DNA of 64,000 bases from Heliomarina sp018223035 (lineage in GTDB: Bacteria; Pseudomonadota; Alphaproteobacteria; Rhodobacterales; Rhodobacteraceae): NCBI GenBank assembly GCA_018223035.1, contig JAAEZD010000002.1, positions 347,292 to 411,291 on the forward strand. The letters run 5' to 3'. Both the position numbers and the translations under genes were made by a program. Of the stretch, positions 62,934-64,000 are shown piece by piece. The notes under the pieces were generated by a model. The model did not search any database and was not told the origin of the DNA. It saw only the letters and a list, made by a program, of their open reading frames with translations. Within the stretch, counting starts at the first letter, position 1. Each line of letters starts with the position of its first letter.

Positions 62934-63167
62934 ATGGATTATGTTGTTGGTTTGGATGTGTCGCTGCGTTCCTGTGCGCTGTGCATTGTTGATGCGCGTG
63001 GCGAAGTCTGCATGGAGCGACAACTGCCGTGCGAAGTTGAGGGCATCGCTGATTGTCTGGACGCGTCCGAACATCCTATCGAACGGATAGGCTTTGAAGC
63101 AGGCGCCCTTATTCAGCAGCTTTTCTTCGGCTTGCAGGACAAGGGGTTCGACATTGTATCCATGTAG
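62934..63167 (+). mobile_element. IS110 family transposase, N-terminal fragment
   Basis: 77 residues of a DEDD transposase: MDYVVGLDVSLRSCALCIVD with the first catalytic Asp, then ERIGFEAGALIQQLFFGLQD KGFDIV with the Glu. It stops at TAG at once after DIVSM, where intact IS110 proteins continue with the ARQV segment. The following 400 bases (to 63574) do not continue the transposase. Inactive remnant. Confidence 0.82.
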
Positions 63168-63574
63168 CTGAACACCAAACTTGACGGGATCGTCCAATCT
63201 GAACGAGGTCAGTGGATGAAGACAAAAATGTCTGCTGCGCAACGTGAAGCGTGCCGGGAAGCAGGGCTCTCCACTACCAATCCGAAACGTGCATGCAGCG
63301 GCGTCCTTCGAACGCCAAACCAGACTGTGAAAAGAAGCGTGACCCGGATAAGCGATCCCAAGCCGAAAAATGAAGGGAAATGAGCTTGACCCAGACACCC
63401 AATTAGAGAAGCCAATCTTCGCCGCGGACGCAAACTGACCACACAACCGAATAAGAGCGTTCATGTTTGACGCTGTGGGGTGTTACAACCTGAAAAAACA
63501 GGTAGAGGTAGAAAAAGAAGGTGGATGCTCGTTGCGAGCGAACGAATACTGTGAAGCTAGCGAGCGGAATTCAA

Positions 63575-63961
63575 ATGTCTGACAATAAATATGAAAATGG
63601 TCACTGCTCCAAATGCGGATCACAAAGAGCGGACATCGTTGCCGAACACACAGACGAATATCAGGATGAGAATTTCCATGCGGTAACCCACTATCGGATT
63701 CTTGAGTGTAGAGGCTGTGGCTACCACTACTTCAAATCGTCCAGCTCAAACTCAGAGGACTATGATCACTATGAGACAGGCAACGGTGATTATGAAACAA
63801 TTCATAACGAAACTATCCACTACTGGCCGCCAGCTTATGAAAGGCGGTCGCCAGATTGGGTTGATGAAATCGGGTTAACAGATCGAGTTCTCGGATCGCT
63901 CTTTGAGGACGTCTACACGGCGCTAGACAACAACCTGGGTGTACTTGGAGTAGCCCCCTGA
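63575..63961 (+). pseudogene. DUF4145-like protein, truncated at an IS-like junction
   Basis: 128-residue frame starting MSDNKYENGHCSKCGSQRAD. A zinc-ribbon-like pair (CSKCG and CRGCG) and the later LTDRVLGSLFEDVYTALDNN region fit DUF4145 N-termini, whose proteins usually go on for another 80-100 residues. Here the frame ends right after GVLGVAP, where CCCCCTGAAAGTGGTCCACC begins, a sequence resembling an insertion-sequence end. I infer truncation by an IS whose body lies beyond 64000. DUF4145 proteins often occur near defence or mobile loci; function unknown. Confidence 0.5.
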
Positions 63962-64000
63962 AAGTGGTCCACCAACTGGGATAGATTTGTCCCGCAAATT
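63951..64000. mobile_element. Possible terminus of an insertion sequence at the window edge
   Basis: GTAGCCCCCTGAAAGTGGTC opens a stretch with no continuation of the upstream coding pattern. Abrupt loss of the DUF4145-like frame plus this IS-end-like sequence suggests an element running off the window. Only 50 bases are visible, so this is weak. Confidence 0.35.

Noticed and set aside
1..64000. tRNA, rRNA, CRISPR array, prophage or replication origin
   Set aside because: Read for cloverleaf-like, spaced-repeat and phage-structural patterns; none was seen. A covariance-model scan would settle tRNAs and small RNAs.

Overview
The window reads as a GC-rich chromosome or large replicon of a marine-type Rhodobacteraceae bacterium (Roseobacter group). 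Supporting this are a form I aerobic CO dehydrogenase cluster, a Rhodobacter-type sorbitol/mannitol (smo/mtl) operon, a VPLPA-CTERM protein, TRAP and TTT transporters, and dense operons with 1-11 base overlaps. No rRNA, tRNA or CRISPR was seen. A 10-N scaffold gap lies at 22177-22186.

Layout. (a) 0-2 kb: DoxX protein, a DOPA-dioxygenase-like enzyme and a GntR/FCD regulator. (b) 2.2-10.2 kb, minus strand: coxC-M-S-L-D-E-F, i.e. an MHYT-LytTR regulator, the three CO dehydrogenase subunits and the maturation proteins. (c) 10.2-16 kb: a MocR-type regulator divergent from a class II (degradative) HMG-CoA reductase and a complete TRAP transporter, probably a mevalonate uptake and oxidation module. 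(d) 16-22.5 kb: a tripartite tricarboxylate transporter (tctCBA) divergent from its two-component system tctDE plus a third gene for a periplasmic binding protein, which contains the N gap. (e) 22.5-24.2 kb: TetR regulator and a quinone-oxidoreductase-like MDR enzyme. (f) 24.3-31.4 kb: a VPLPA-CTERM surface protein, a 1802-residue secreted LamG/calcineurin-phosphatase/RTX protein and a divergent LysR regulator. (g) 31.4-32.2 kb: decayed GMC oxidoreductase. (h) 32.3-40.9 kb: polyol operon smoEFGK-smoS-mtlK-mtlZ with a LacI-type regulator and a perfect 20-bp operator. (i) 41.2-50.6 kb: polyamine ABC transporter plus aminobutyraldehyde-type dehydrogenase under a LysR regulator, divergent from a large Orn/Lys/Arg decarboxylase. 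(j) 51-53 kb: SDR plus a frameshifted AGE-family epimerase. (k) 53.6-61.8 kb: scattered small units, namely SDR, TetR, GST, a PepSY/cytochrome b561/membrane LuxR module and an acyl-CoA synthetase. (l) 58.9-64 kb: lower-GC, decayed region with a broken gene, IS3 and IS110 remnants and a truncated DUF4145-like gene.

The genes describe a generalist heterotroph that supplements its energy by CO oxidation and imports small organic acids, polyols and polyamines, each cassette with its own adjacent regulator. The most unusual part is the surface-protein pair at 24.3-30.3 kb. Two genes (45.4-46.6 and 51.9-53.1 kb) each lack exactly one base, and the N gap has near-duplicate flanks, so some lesions may be assembly errors rather than biology.
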